Origin: Castanea sativa
Taxonomy: Eukaryota; Streptophyta; Magnoliopsida; Fagales; Fagaceae
DNA length: 64,000 bases
Direction: 5' to 3'
NCBI RefSeq assembly: GCF_040712315.1
Contig: NC_134024.1
Span: 3,061,158 to 3,125,157, forward strand
Within the stretch, counting starts at the first letter, position 1. Every line of letters starts with the position of its first letter. The notes below the pieces were generated by a model. It had not been told where the DNA came from, did no database searches, and saw nothing but the letters and a program-made list of their open reading frames with translations. This document shows positions 1 through 10,549 of the stretch, piece after piece. The translations under genes were made by a program, and so were the position numbers.

Positions 1-2395
1 TGACTCAGTATGAAATCTTGTATTACATGGCAGATGTGAACTTTCTTTTCTATCCAATTCACAATAAAAGTTAAATATGAGCCTTTTATCATGATTCTAC
101 CATCCTGTGATTCAGTATGTCACCATGAACATGTATGTAAGTATGTTTACGGTTTTAAAAAAAGACTAAAGATAAGGAGTATTCTTTTTATTATTTAATA
201 GAAAGAATTATGTCAAATAGGATTACCTATTTGTCTAATTACTACAACCATCATTAGGTCCCTCCCCGCTATAAATGTAGTTATGTGTATAATATATTAA
301 AGTGAAGGTTGAATAAAAATCCAAATCATTATGTATATTAAATTAAAATGAAAACTAAAAGAAAGTTCAATTTAGAATCGAAATTAGATTCTAAATCAAC
401 TCCAATTTTGTGCCAAGTATCCTTTTAATTGCCCACAATTTGATGCCAAGTTTCCTTTTTTAATTTCCCACTAATTTGATGCCAAGTGTCTCTATATTTT
501 AAAGAAGGCTTCAATTTTTTTTTTTTTTTTTGAGAGGAAAGGAGGCTTCAATTTGTGTCAACTGTCATTCCATCTCTCATTTATAAAAATTAAAAAAAAA
601 AAAAAAAAAAAAGTCATTGCTTCTCACATTTTGCATCAAGTGTCATTACATGTAAATTCATGAATCTGAACTTAAAATTTATACATATATGTAAAATTTT
701 AAATTTAAAGTATCATTACATGTAAAAGTTTATTATATGTATATGTAAAATTTTGAATGTATAATACTTACAACCTATTCAAAACTATTTTAAGTCCATC
801 TAAAACTATTTCTAACCCCATTTATATATGTAGATCCCATATGAAACCAATTCTAATCTTTTTAAAACTAATTCAAATTTCCTTAAAAAATTATAATTGG
901 ACAAATTATGAATTTTAATAACGTATATCCTGCTCTAAAACTGGGTTATTCATATATTATTTGAAAATGAACACACAAAAAAAATTATTGCATTACAATA
1001 ACAAAAATTAAGTGAAGAATTAAGTAACAAAAAAATGTCTTCGGTCTTTTCAAAAATAAAATAAACAAGAATGAAAAATTTGCATGTTTTACCAAATAAA
1101 ATTGTTACAAGGATTTTTTAAGAGTTGACAAAATATAGGAATGACCATTAATAATGTTAAACTTGTGTAAGAATTTAAATATGCATCTAATTATATTTAT
1201 TTTTAAATGTATCCATGCATATGAATGAGGTTAGAAGCTAATTAGATTCTAATTACACTCTAAGTTTGTACCAAATATTATAACAATTAGATTTCACATA
1301 CTCTAATTTTGTGTGGATCGCCTACATTACTTCTAACCTATTCAGAACTATGTCAAGCCATAAAATGATCACTTCTACTAATTCTACTTGAAGCCCAGTA
1401 AAAACTAGCTAGTTCCACTCATTTTAACCATTGCAAGTTTTCTTTAAAAGAAAGAAGAAGGGGGAAAAACACCTAGCGTATTTGTTATATAAAAAAACTA
1501 TTATTAATTTAAGGATAAATTTCAATGAAAATTCGTATTATATTCTAAAAATTTCCTATTCCTTTTCATTATATCTTCATAATAACTTAACTTTCGTAAC
1601 TTACATGAAAACTATAAATAGGGAATAAATTACATACATGACACTAACAAAAATTACGTTAAGAAAGATTATTAATTAAGTATATAGATAATTCAGCAAA
1701 CAACAATTTATTTTCTTTTAACTAAAATAGAGCAATTAATAATGAGTAATTTACATCTCTTGCAAATGTTATCCTTACAAGATTTTTCAAGAATTGATAA
1801 AAATTATAGAAAGTAATATTATAAAATTAGATAAGAACCTTTAATATGAATCTAATTATAAGTTTATAACTAAATGCATCTATATTTATATACAAAGAGT
1901 TACAAGCTAGTAAAAAAATTGATTTGAAGCTCTTTATTTCATTAAAGTTTTAGTTTGCCTAATTATTATTATTATTTTTATAAATTTCATTAACTCCTAC
2001 ACTACTTTAAATGTAATTAAGTATGGTTCGATTTCAAAAGATAACTGTCTCTTCTTCAATCATTTTTCCCTCTCACTTCCCACTATCTATGATTTTTTTT
2101 TTTTTTTGTATCTTTTTAATTTGACAAGTTTAAGCTAATCATATTCTGTACTTCAAATTTTGTCATTTACTTTTTAACTACTTAATGATAGCTGTTTTGG
2201 TAATTAAAATATGAAACCAACAAAAATCCATGTTTTTGAAGGGTTAAAAATGGGCTAGAGATCTATATTTTTGTTGTTCGATGGACTGATTTTGTTGTAT
2301 GTTTGGGCTCAGGATCATACTAGGGGGCCGAGAAGAATTTGGGCCAGATACTAAAATTCCATGTAAACATATAGAGTATTCACCTAGTCTTACTT

Positions 2396-2436
<41 letters not shown>

Positions 2437-3144
2437 TTTTTTCATTCTTTATGTTTATATATATCTTTGTGTTCATCTTACTTTTATTATATATATTTTT
2501 TTCATTCTTTATGTTTGAAGTTTTCTACCATTTCTTAAAACAAAAGGAGTGAAATAAAAAAAATATTGAAAAAGTGACACTTAAATTGGGTGGGTGGTAA
2601 AAGAAACATAAATTGTAGATAGAGTAAAAGAAAAACAATAAAAGTTGTTATACACGCTGAAATAGTACGATTTTGCTTGAAATGTTAAAGTCACCATTAT
2701 AGTTCTTTGTATAATAGGGAAAGAACTACATTTTAGTTAATTAAGTCTAAAATTTACCAACATCAAATAATGTAAAGTCGTATAAAAATATATAATTATT
2801 ATAATTATCATGTAAATTTATATTAACATTATTTATTTTGCATTTAGGTTTTTTTTTATTTTTTATTTTTTTATTATGTATCTTGAAGATGAAAGAAAAG
2901 AGGTAATGTTAGTTTTTGAACGCGAAAAAAAGAGAAAAATATATTTTTTTTTAAATTAACATTTTAAATAAAATATTTTATAAAATAGGTAATTTGATAT
3001 TAAAAATTTTAAAAAGTGGATAAATAAAATAAAAAAGTAAATTTTTATACCAAAGTAGCCATAAATTTTAAACAAACAGATGAAAATGCTTTAAACATGT
3101 GGGTACCAGTGTAAAAAACGCTACTAAAAATGACCACGATTTTA
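1..3144 (-). other. AT-rich non-coding DNA, probable intron 1 of the left TNL
   Basis: No coding signal on either strand. Stretches at about 1069-1260 and 1740-2090 resemble each other and 48000-48340, which lies in intron 1 of the second TNL on the same side of its TIR exon. Shared landmarks are a TTGCAAATG/TTTGCATG start, a segment ending in GAGTTACAAGCTAGTAAAAA, and CATTAACTCCTACACT followed by a CTCTT-rich line. Poly-A/T runs lie at 516-534 and 592-612. Intron status is inference. Confidence 0.5.
2401..2430. repeat. (TA)n microsatellite
   Basis: Fifteen uninterrupted TA units. A near-duplicate TTTTTTTCATTCTTTATGTTT follows twice, at about 2438 and 2498. Confidence 0.9.
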
Positions 3145-3145
3145 C

Positions 3146-3666
3146 CTTTTATTTGGCAGTAAATGCTCGCCGGATAAATTCCCCACTTCTCTCATAGCAT
3201 CCTTCCATTTCTGGATCTTCTCTTTGTCAATTCTGTCATTTTTCTGATGTTCGTCAAAGGCTTTTTCAAACGGCCCAGTCTGCTTCCGTACGTCGGAGGG
3301 ATCTACGTGGTAAAAGACGGGCACCACTTCAAGTCCCTTATTTTTTTTGCATCCAACAATTTTAGCAAGTTCATCCAAGCACCACTTGGAATCGGCATAT
3401 TTTTCTGAGAAAACAACGATTGCATATTGGGAATTTTCTATTGCTTGTATGAGCTCAGAAGCAATTTCTTGTCCTAGTTGGAGATTTTCGCTGTCTCTAA
3501 AGGCTTCAATGCCTCTCAATCTAAATGCCTCATATAAATGGTCTGTAAAGTTATGGCGGGTGTCCTCACCCCGAAAACTGAGAAAAACATCATAGTTTGA
3601 ACCAGGTATTGAAGAAGAAGATGATGACGATGATGAAGAAGGTGTTTTAGAGCTAGTGGAAGCCAT
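3146..3666 (-). CDS. TNL first exon: TIR domain
   Basis: First coding exon of a plant TIR-type immune receptor, about 173 residues. I chose the ATG at 3666 (protein begins MASTSSKTP, then a serine run); the open frame extends 19 codons further up but only from a TTG. The TIR domain starts near residue 25 with YDVFLSFRGEDTRHNF, followed by a BB-loop-like FRDSENLQLGQEI and [17 protein letters not shown], which holds the glutamate used as the NADase catalytic residue in active plant TIRs, then FYHVDPSDVRKQTG. The exon closes with a donor AG|GTAAAA at 3145, phase 2, as in the second TNL. No NB-ARC or LRR sequence lies to the left inside the window. Either the gene continues beyond position 1 or this is a TIR-only remnant. 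The left flank resembles intron 1 of the second TNL, which favours continuation. Confidence 0.85.
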
Positions 3667-3885
3667 TGGAAACTTAGTAACTAGCTTGTTTGTGGAAAAG
3701 TTATAAAGAAAGTTGCAGAACAAAGAAAATGGAAACCTGGAAAGAGAGTTATCAGAAATTTATGAGATCTTACTTTCTGTAAGAAGAATGCCCGAAGGCA
3801 AGGAACGAAAAGCTAGCTCTAGTAAGACAAATAGATAGAGGTGTAGGCAATGCTGGTATGGGATATATGGACTGATAGGAACAAG

Positions 3886-3893
3886 TTTATATA
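3886..3893 (-). promoter_or_regulatory. candidate TATA box of the left TIR gene
   Basis: The minus strand reads CTATATAAACT here, 220 bases upstream of the chosen ATG. That would leave a leader of roughly 190 bases between a start site about 30 bases downstream and the ATG. Good TATA consensus, but no other promoter element was recognised and the region is AT-rich. Confidence 0.4.
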
Positions 3894-4334
3894 GATATCG
3901 AAGGCTTGCACTTGGCTTAGAACGCAGCACAGCAACCTGCAGACTTCAGTGTGAACTTGGCCTAGAATTAGGGACTTTCGTGCCTGCGGGACACGAGCAT
4001 GATGACCGGGTTATAAAAGAGGAGTTTATAAACTCTTTCTACTGTTTGCATTAAAAAAAAAAAAAAAAAAAGGTTCCCATCAATACTATAAAGAGAAAAA
4101 AAAATGCTTGAATGTGATGTACTGTTCTTTCCAATTGTGATGAACTGGTGGTTGTACCAACTTTTTCTTATTCTTAGTATGAAATTAATTATTTTACTCA
4201 TTACTCATTAAAAAAGACGTTGGAGTTGTTCTCCGAAACTGCCAAAATGTGTAAAGTTTTTTCCACCATAATGACCCACACGCATTAATGTCGCCTTCGC
4301 GCTTCTCACATGACACGAAATTACTATAAAACTC
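3894..4334. other. 5' flank, nothing coding seen
   Basis: Region upstream of the left TIR gene with a 19-base A run near 4053-4071 and no convincing open frame. No regulatory motif beyond the TATA box is claimed. Confidence 0.5.
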
Positions 4335-4650
4335 AGGCTGAGTTTGGATACAGCTTCTTCCGCGTCTGCGTCTGAGTTTTTTGTTTTTTTTTTTTTTTTT
4401 CTTCTTCTTCTTCTGCTGCAGCAGCACGGGTCAGGGGGGACAAGGCTACTGTTTATGTTACTGTGCATGAACAGTAGCAGCATTTTGCTGACTTTCAGCA
4501 CATTTGTGGGTCCCGTGTACTGTTCATGAGACCCACAAACTTTACTTTATAGAATTTTTTTTATTAAAAATAGGTCTCACGGTACTATTCACACATTTAA
4601 AAATTATTTTGCTACAATGTTTTCAGTTTTCAGTTTTCAGCAATAAGCTC
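4335..4650. mobile_element. MITE, family M1 (right end truncated)
   Basis: Begins GGCTGAGTTTGGATACAGC and holds the family core GTCTCACGGTACTATTCACACATTTAAAAATTA and TTGCTACAATGTTTTCAG. It stops at CAATAAGCTC without the TATCCAAACAAACCC end seen in its relatives at 30668 and 58372. The middle has a poly-T/CTT tract and several ACTGTTCATG-like motifs. Confidence 0.65.
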
Positions 4651-5470
4651 TAGTCATAGCAACCTATCTTTCGTATTCTATCAAAAAAAAAAAGTTGGAC
4701 CCCAGAAAAGATCTAAAGAATTGTTTAATGCTATCTACAGGCTGGCTCAAGCAATTTGGGGCCAAAGCCAAATGTGATATTTTTAAAGGAGTTTATTTAT
4801 TTAAATGTTTATTAAATATTAAATATATTTTATTTAAAATATATTTTTCTTATATATTTTTTTGAAAAGTTTTTACTTTTAATATCTGCTTCTAATAATA
4901 GTTCTTTATCATCAGACTAAAATACTAATTGGTTTTTGGTGTAGGTGGAGATTGAATCCCAGATCTCTTATATAACTCTCAGAGATTTTACTAATTGAAG
5001 TAACTCATTTTTCTTACATTTTGATGTTCTTATCAAGAATTATTATATTACAATCTATTTGAACATCACTATAATTATTTTTTATTCTCATCTTCCTGTT
5101 GTATCTTTTCATTATATTCTAACAATTTTTTATATAAATTTCTTATTTACTTGAGAGATTTGTGAAATAATTTTTTTTATATAACTTGTTTGTTGCTAGT
5201 AACAAATTTATTTAAAGATATTTTTTTAAATTCAATTGATTATTTTTTAATTATGTTGGGCCTAAAAAAATTTAGGGTGGCCACAAATATCTTTTAAGAA
5301 TAAAAAAAATCATAACATTTTTAAAATTTATATATAATAATTACTTTTTTTTCCAGGTTAGCCAACAGTACCAACAATAAAGAAAATAAGTATTATTTAA
5401 AGAAGCTGGAAAAGTAAAAAAATTAATTATTTATTTTTTAAATGACATAGTATGATTTTAATATATATTT

Positions 5471-5509
<39 letters not shown>

Positions 5510-6270
5510 ATGGCAAAATGATGTCAACTCCGTAGTGCCATTAAATCATTAAATTATAAAACGGTGTTGTTTAACATAAAGAGCTGTTAATTTCAAAAAC
5601 CGAAAGTGGGCTTTCCATGTTTTAAAGAAAGCAGAAACAAAAAACAACCCTATCAAAAAAAAAAAAAAAAAGAATCAAAAAACAACAACTAGGACTATTC
5701 TACTGATAAATTTAAGAATGGGCATTGGGTATTGGAATCAAAGAGATAGAGTTTACAAAACAAATCAATTGTTTAAACAAAGTAGGTTTGAAAGTGAGAA
5801 AAACTATTTAACTATGTTAAACGAAATGGAAGATAATTATGAGAGACTAAAAGGACAGATTGGCCATTTGTCGTCATCAACATATATAATAGGAAATTTC
5901 TCTCTAAACAGCAAAATGTAGTCTTAAAATTCTATGGATTTCTATTTCTTTCTAAATTCTTTTAAATGTACGTTTTGTATTTATATATATTAAAGTTACA
6001 ATTATTTTTTGAAACATTCTAAAGTTATGTTAAATTTTCTATAATATCTCTTTTTTGGAGCATAAAATTTTCTATAATAACTTAAGTTTTCTAATAGCAA
6101 GTTTTTAGGGGCAATAGGCTTTATAATAAGTTTTTAGCTTATTGGTTATCCGTTGTAAAGTTTTTTAATATTGCTTTCTTCAATTTAGACATCGTTGTAT
6201 TGTGGACCGTAAATGCTTTAGTGGAAAACTTTTTATTTATTTATTTAAAAATAACAGGTTTAGTGGAAAG
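4651..6270. repeat. A unit, copy 1, plus related flank
   Basis: Non-coding. The part 4740-5480 resembles 55720-56510 and 12840-13160. The part 5520-5760 (CCAACTCCGTAGTGCCATTAAA, then AATTTAAGAATGGGCATTGG) recurs at 8560-8760 and 13180-13380. The copies have many substitutions and indels, so these are old duplications. A (TA)n run lies at about 5479-5506. Confidence 0.6.
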
Positions 6271-6447
6271 AGCAAGACTTAAGTACAGTACTTAGGTGTT
6301 GTTCCTTAGATTCCTCTCTTAAGATTCTGTCATGTGGCTTCTTTCTCATGGATGAAAGTGTATTTTTTTAAGTTAAGTAACCACATCGCAAAATCTTAAG
6401 AGAGTTAATCTAAAGAACAGCACCTAAGGTACTGTACATAAGTTTTG
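6271..6447. mobile_element. fold-back MITE
   Basis: The two arms are inverted copies over roughly 60 bases. Left is CTTAAGTACAGTACTTAGG, and the right arm read backwards is CTTATGTACAGTACCTTAGG; both continue through GTTCCTTAGATT/GTTCTTTAGATT and CTCTCTTAAGATT. The related sequence at 13910-13950 lacks it, supporting insertion after the duplication. Exact ends and TSD are not resolved. Confidence 0.65.
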
Positions 6448-6987
6448 TCCTATTGGGAAATTATCTCATGGAGCGAGGTAAATTCTATGGGCTTTCGGTG
6501 CTCTTTTTGATTATTGTGTTGACCTTGCATTGACACATTTTTCAGTAAGATTATCTAATGGCACAAAACTGTTTTCAAACATGTGAGAGAGTGAGACACA
6601 AGATTAGGTAAGAGAATAAACACAAGATTTTGATTCCTAACACATACCAATCTTCAAACCCCCCATCAAGTTCAAACCACAAAATCTACTGACCCACTAC
6701 ACCCAACCCACAGTTTCAAAGGAATAAATGATTATATATCCTAATAAATCTTAATTAGAACCACAATTTATACAATAAGTACATTCAAATAAAATTTAAA
6801 ACTGAAGTTAAAAAAAAAAAAAGTTGAAGGAAAATAAATTAGAGAAGAGGGAAAACTTTGTTGCGGAGAAGTGTTGCAAAATAACCATGCACTTTAAGTC
6901 ATTGATAACAATGATGAGGAATGAAGGATGTGTAACTGAGTTTGCACTCAGTTTTCTGTTTTGCTCTTTTTTCTCCTTCCTTATTTA
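6448..6987. repeat. A unit copy 1, distal part
   Basis: Non-coding. Matches 13935-14235: GGGAAATTATCTCATGG, the CACAAAACTGTTTTCAAACA line, CACAAGATTTTGATTCC, and CTACTGACCCACT followed by a CCAACCCACAGTTTCA line. Ends just before a MITE at 6988. Confidence 0.6.
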
Positions 6988-7328
6988 GGATGTGTTTGTT
7001 TGGAGGTAAAATAGAGTGGATAGAAAACTTTGAAAAGAAAATGGGAAGAAAAACTTTTTAGGGTATGTTTTATTGGGTGGGGAGGATGGAAAATAAATGG
7101 TGGGGCCTAGGTATTTTCTCCCTAACCCATCAAAAAGTTTTCTCTCCAAAATAGAGAGAAAACTGAAGAGAGAAATTAGACATCATTTTTAGATGAAAAT
7201 GCCTATATACAATTGCACCTTCACCCACGTTGCTTTTCTTCACACCTTTTTTTTTTCTTTCTTTTTTTCCTACGTTACTTGCTTCTTTTTATTATTATTA
7301 TTTATTTACTGGGTAGGCGTTGCCTGCC

Positions 7329-7372
<44 letters not shown>

Positions 7373-7739
7373 GGCAAGCATTGCCTGTTTTTTTCTTTTT
7401 CTTTTCCCTTTTTATTGTTTTGCTTTTTTGTGTGTGTGTGTTTTTTTTTTGTTTAGATGTGATTTTTTTTATGGATAAGATTTTTATTTTTTAATGAATT
7501 TAGGTGATTGATTTTTTTTGGTTGTTTATCACTTTTCGGGTTTTAATTGGGCATCATTATTTTAATAAGGGTATATGCGTAAATTTATATAAACTCTTTT
7601 TTTTTTTCCATCCTTACATTTTTCCACTCCCAACCAAACAAAAAGGAGGGAGATTAAAATTTTTTCTATCCTCCCACTTTTCCATTCTCTCACCATTTTC
7701 TATCCTTCCACTTTTTCACTTCTCCAACCAAACGGACCC
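6988..7739. mobile_element. MITE, family M2 (Tourist-like), 752 bp
   Basis: Terminal inverted repeats GGATGTGTTTGTTTGGAGG and CTCCAACCAAACGGACCC, flanked by TTA on both sides (6985-6987 and 7740-7742), the 3-bp target typical of PIF/Harbinger-derived MITEs. An internal ACTTTTTAGGGTATG and a TTTTCTCTCC fold-back are shared with the copy at 50807. Contains a (TA)n run at 7333-7370 and poly-T/TG tracts. No transposase. Confidence 0.75.
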
Positions 7740-8559
7740 TTAGAGTCATTTCATTTGAGGTTACTTAGTAATGCTTATTTTTATTTTTTGGTCTCTCTAT
7801 GATAAGTAGGAATAATTTTATGACAAAAGGCGGAGGGTGCAACCAAACTATAGAAGTACATAGTTAGGGTGATTAGACATAGAAACTGAAAATGAAGAGA
7901 GTAAAAAATAATGTGGGGAAAAAAAGTGAGAGGTAGAGCAAGCAATGTTCTTAATCGACATCAATATTATTTATATTAGAGCTGCTTTGACATCAACTGT
8001 AGAGTCTTTACCCTTTTAAACTAACGACTATGCTTGTATAAAATGAATAATGGGATCACTCTGCAAATAATGTAATTGTTCTTTTAAAAAATTGAACATG
8101 CCAATTAATAAAAGGGTGTCCAAAAAATCCAGGTTGATAATAGCAACTTAATATGTTCCATGCCTTTTCATGAAGTGTCATCATTTGTTCCATTTTTTTT
8201 TCATTGAATTGTTTGTTGATTTTTCAAATTTTAGAGAAAAACTTTTACATTTATATGAGGAAAAAGTAAAAATTTCACCAAGTAGGATTATATTGGGTAT
8301 ATTTCTTTGCAGGCTGCAGAGTATGTATATAACTGCATTTTTTGTCAATTTTTGATCTTTGTGATTGATGTTGCCACTAATCTTTGCCCTTTTGTACAAA
8401 GTTCAGACCTTTCACTATGACAAAGTGACAAAATATCATATCTAAAGATTGAAAATTGATCTACTTAACTAACTATCAAACCAGCCGTTGTCGCTCTAAC
8501 ATAACTAACAGAATTTACAAATAATAAAACGCTTTCGTCAAATAATAGCAATAATTAAA
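7740..8559. repeat. duplicated non-coding DNA, partner at 54.1-54.7 kb
   Basis: The stretch 7900-8410 resembles 54180-54690: AATGGGATCACTCTGCAAAT, CATGCCTTTTCATGAAGTGTC, TTTGTCAATTTTTGATCTTT and CTTTCACTA recur in the same order. A shorter third copy lies at 12680-12785. Both large copies sit upstream of a TIR exon in the same orientation, so this is flank DNA of the duplicated TNL block. The short frames here are not supported. Confidence 0.6.
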
Positions 8560-9490
8560 AACAAAATGTTGTTGTGCCATTAAATTAGAAAAACGGTGCC
8601 GTTTAACATAAAGAGCCGTTAAATCCAAAAACAGAAACTTCCCCAGTGGGCTTTTCATGTTTTAAAGAAAGTAGAATCATAAACAACTAGTACTATTTCA
8701 CTAATAAATTTAAGAATGGGCATTGGGTATTGGAACCAAAGAGATCTACATAGTCAACAAATCAATTATTTAAACAAAGTAGGTGTGATAGTGAGAAAAC
8801 AACGACAAAAAATTATTTAACAACGTTAAACGAAATAGAAGATAATTATGAAAGACTAAAATGACAGCTTTGTCGTCATCAACATATATAATAAGGAATT
8901 TCTCTCTAAACAGAAAATGTAATCTTAAAATTCTATAGATTTCTATTTTGCTCTAAATTCTTTTTAATGTATGAGTTGTGTGTATATATTAAAGTCATAT
9001 TTATTTTTTGAAACATATTCTAAAGTAATGTTAAATATTCTATAAAAACTTAAGTTTTGTAATAGCAAGTTTTTAGGGGCAATAGGCTTAAAAAATAAAA
9101 ATAAAAATAAAAATTTAGTGGGACAATAGGTTCTGCTTCATGGTCGGCATAGATGCTCTAGTGGAAAACTTTTTATTTATTTAATGCTTTACTTTGGCTC
9201 ACTTCCACTTCCAGGGAAAATCATTATCTAATGGAGCGAGGTAAATTCTATGGGCTTTCGGCTCTTTTTTTTAATTTTTTTATTTTTAGGTATATTCTAA
9301 TGAATCATAATCTTCTAGTGGGGTGTGTAGTTTCAAAGGAATAAATCGTAGTATATCCTAATAAATGTTAGAACCACAATTTTACACAAAAAGTACATTA
9401 AAATAAAATTAAAAACTGAAGTAAAACAATTAGAAGGAAGATAAATTATAGAAGAGGGAAAACATTTTGTTGTGGAAATTTTATTTCGAG
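8560..9490. repeat. A unit, copy 2
   Basis: Non-coding copy of 5520-6860 and 13180-14240, shortened internally. The order is kept: CGTTTAACATAAAGAGCCGTTAA, TTTAAGAATGGGCATTGGGTATTGG, AATTTCTCTCTAAACAG, TAATAGCAAGTTTTTAGGGGC and CTCTAGTGGAAAACTTTTTA. No gene seen. Confidence 0.6.
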
Positions 9491-9567
9491 GGAAATAAAA
9501 CACATAAATGTGTACAATTGGTTATAAAGCTCTAGAACCTCTTAAAACAATGCTACTGGATACAGTT

Positions 9568-9736
9568 TTTTTTTTTTTTTTTTTTTTGAGACAAGATAGA
9601 ATTTCTACTCTAACCTAATCTAAGTGTATATGTGTGTGAAGTTCCATCCTGGAGACTTAAACCCCAACCCTTGCCCCCCACACCCCACAAGCACTTATAC
9701 CTGTGGAGTGACCAACGCACCAAGGGTGTGCGATGG
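9568..9736 (-). mobile_element. tRNA-derived SINE with poly-A tail
   Basis: On the minus strand the element opens near CCATCGCACACCC and has a box-A-like TGGTGCGTTGGTC, a box-B-like GGTTGGGGTTTAAG about 50 bases later, and ends in a long A run (T run at 9568-9587). It is flanked by TACTGGATACAGTT (9554-9567) and TACTGAATACAGTT (9737-9750), a 14-base TSD with one mismatch. The related flank near 53000-53030 has no such insert. Box matches are approximate. Confidence 0.7.
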
Positions 9737-9750
9737 TACTGAATACAGTT

Positions 9751-10012
9751 CTAAAGTTACTTTTCTTTTATCCTTAATTAATACCCCAACTACTTATTAT
9801 TAAATGCATTTACTCTTGACTTTGCTTTTTGGGTTTCCTTCTTTAAACGTGTCATATCATATGGGATGAACTTAATTAGTGCAATATGCAAATAATTTAC
9901 TCCCCCATTAAAAAAATAGAAGAGAAGAAAGTGTAAGTTTGTGGTAATCAGTATAAAGTTTTGATTACACTTTATTTTGCTTTTATTAGAACCTTTTGCT
10001 TTAAAGGAAACT
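9751..10012. other. non-coding flank
   Basis: Resembles 15200-15330 and 53110-53280 (CTCTTGACTTTGCTTTTTGGGTTTC, then GTGTCA and GGGATGAAC). No coding signal. Confidence 0.5.
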
Positions 10013-10514
10013 TAGGGTATGTTTGATAACTATTTTTTTCTCAATTTTTTGTTTTCAAAAACAATTTTCTGTTTCCTAAGGCAAAAAACTTGTTTGGTAA
10101 TTGTTTTTAGGCAAAAATCAAAAACTATTTTCAATTTTCATAATATGAAGGAAACTGAAAACAGGTCTTTAGCTGTTTTTAATTTCCAGTTTTCCCTCCT
10201 CTTATAAAACACGCTGAAACATAGCCAATTAATGAACCAGCGCTCTGGTTCGACCCACAAGATTGACAAAAACTTTTTCCCGTGCTTCCTTTTTTTCTCA
10301 CTCAATATTTTAGCGCCTAGTATCCGATAACATGCTATATCTTCCTCTGCACCTCCACTGCCTCCATCTTGCTCACAGAGAATACCTTGATTGAGATAAC
10401 CACTTGTAAGGTAAGTGAATGGTCTTCACCGGATTGTCCTTCATGACTGCCTCTTGTTTTTCATCATATTCTATTCCTTTTCTATTCATTATCTCACTCT
10501 CCTTTTCTTTTTCT

Positions 10515-10549
<35 letters not shown>

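Noticed and set aside
3667..3723. 19-codon N-terminal extension of the left TIR frame
   Set aside because: It starts at TTG, not ATG; the ATG at 3666 with a serine-rich leader before the TIR domain fits the family.
7193..7494. Plus frames with IYIYIYIY runs
   Set aside because: Translation of a (TA)n microsatellite inside a MITE.
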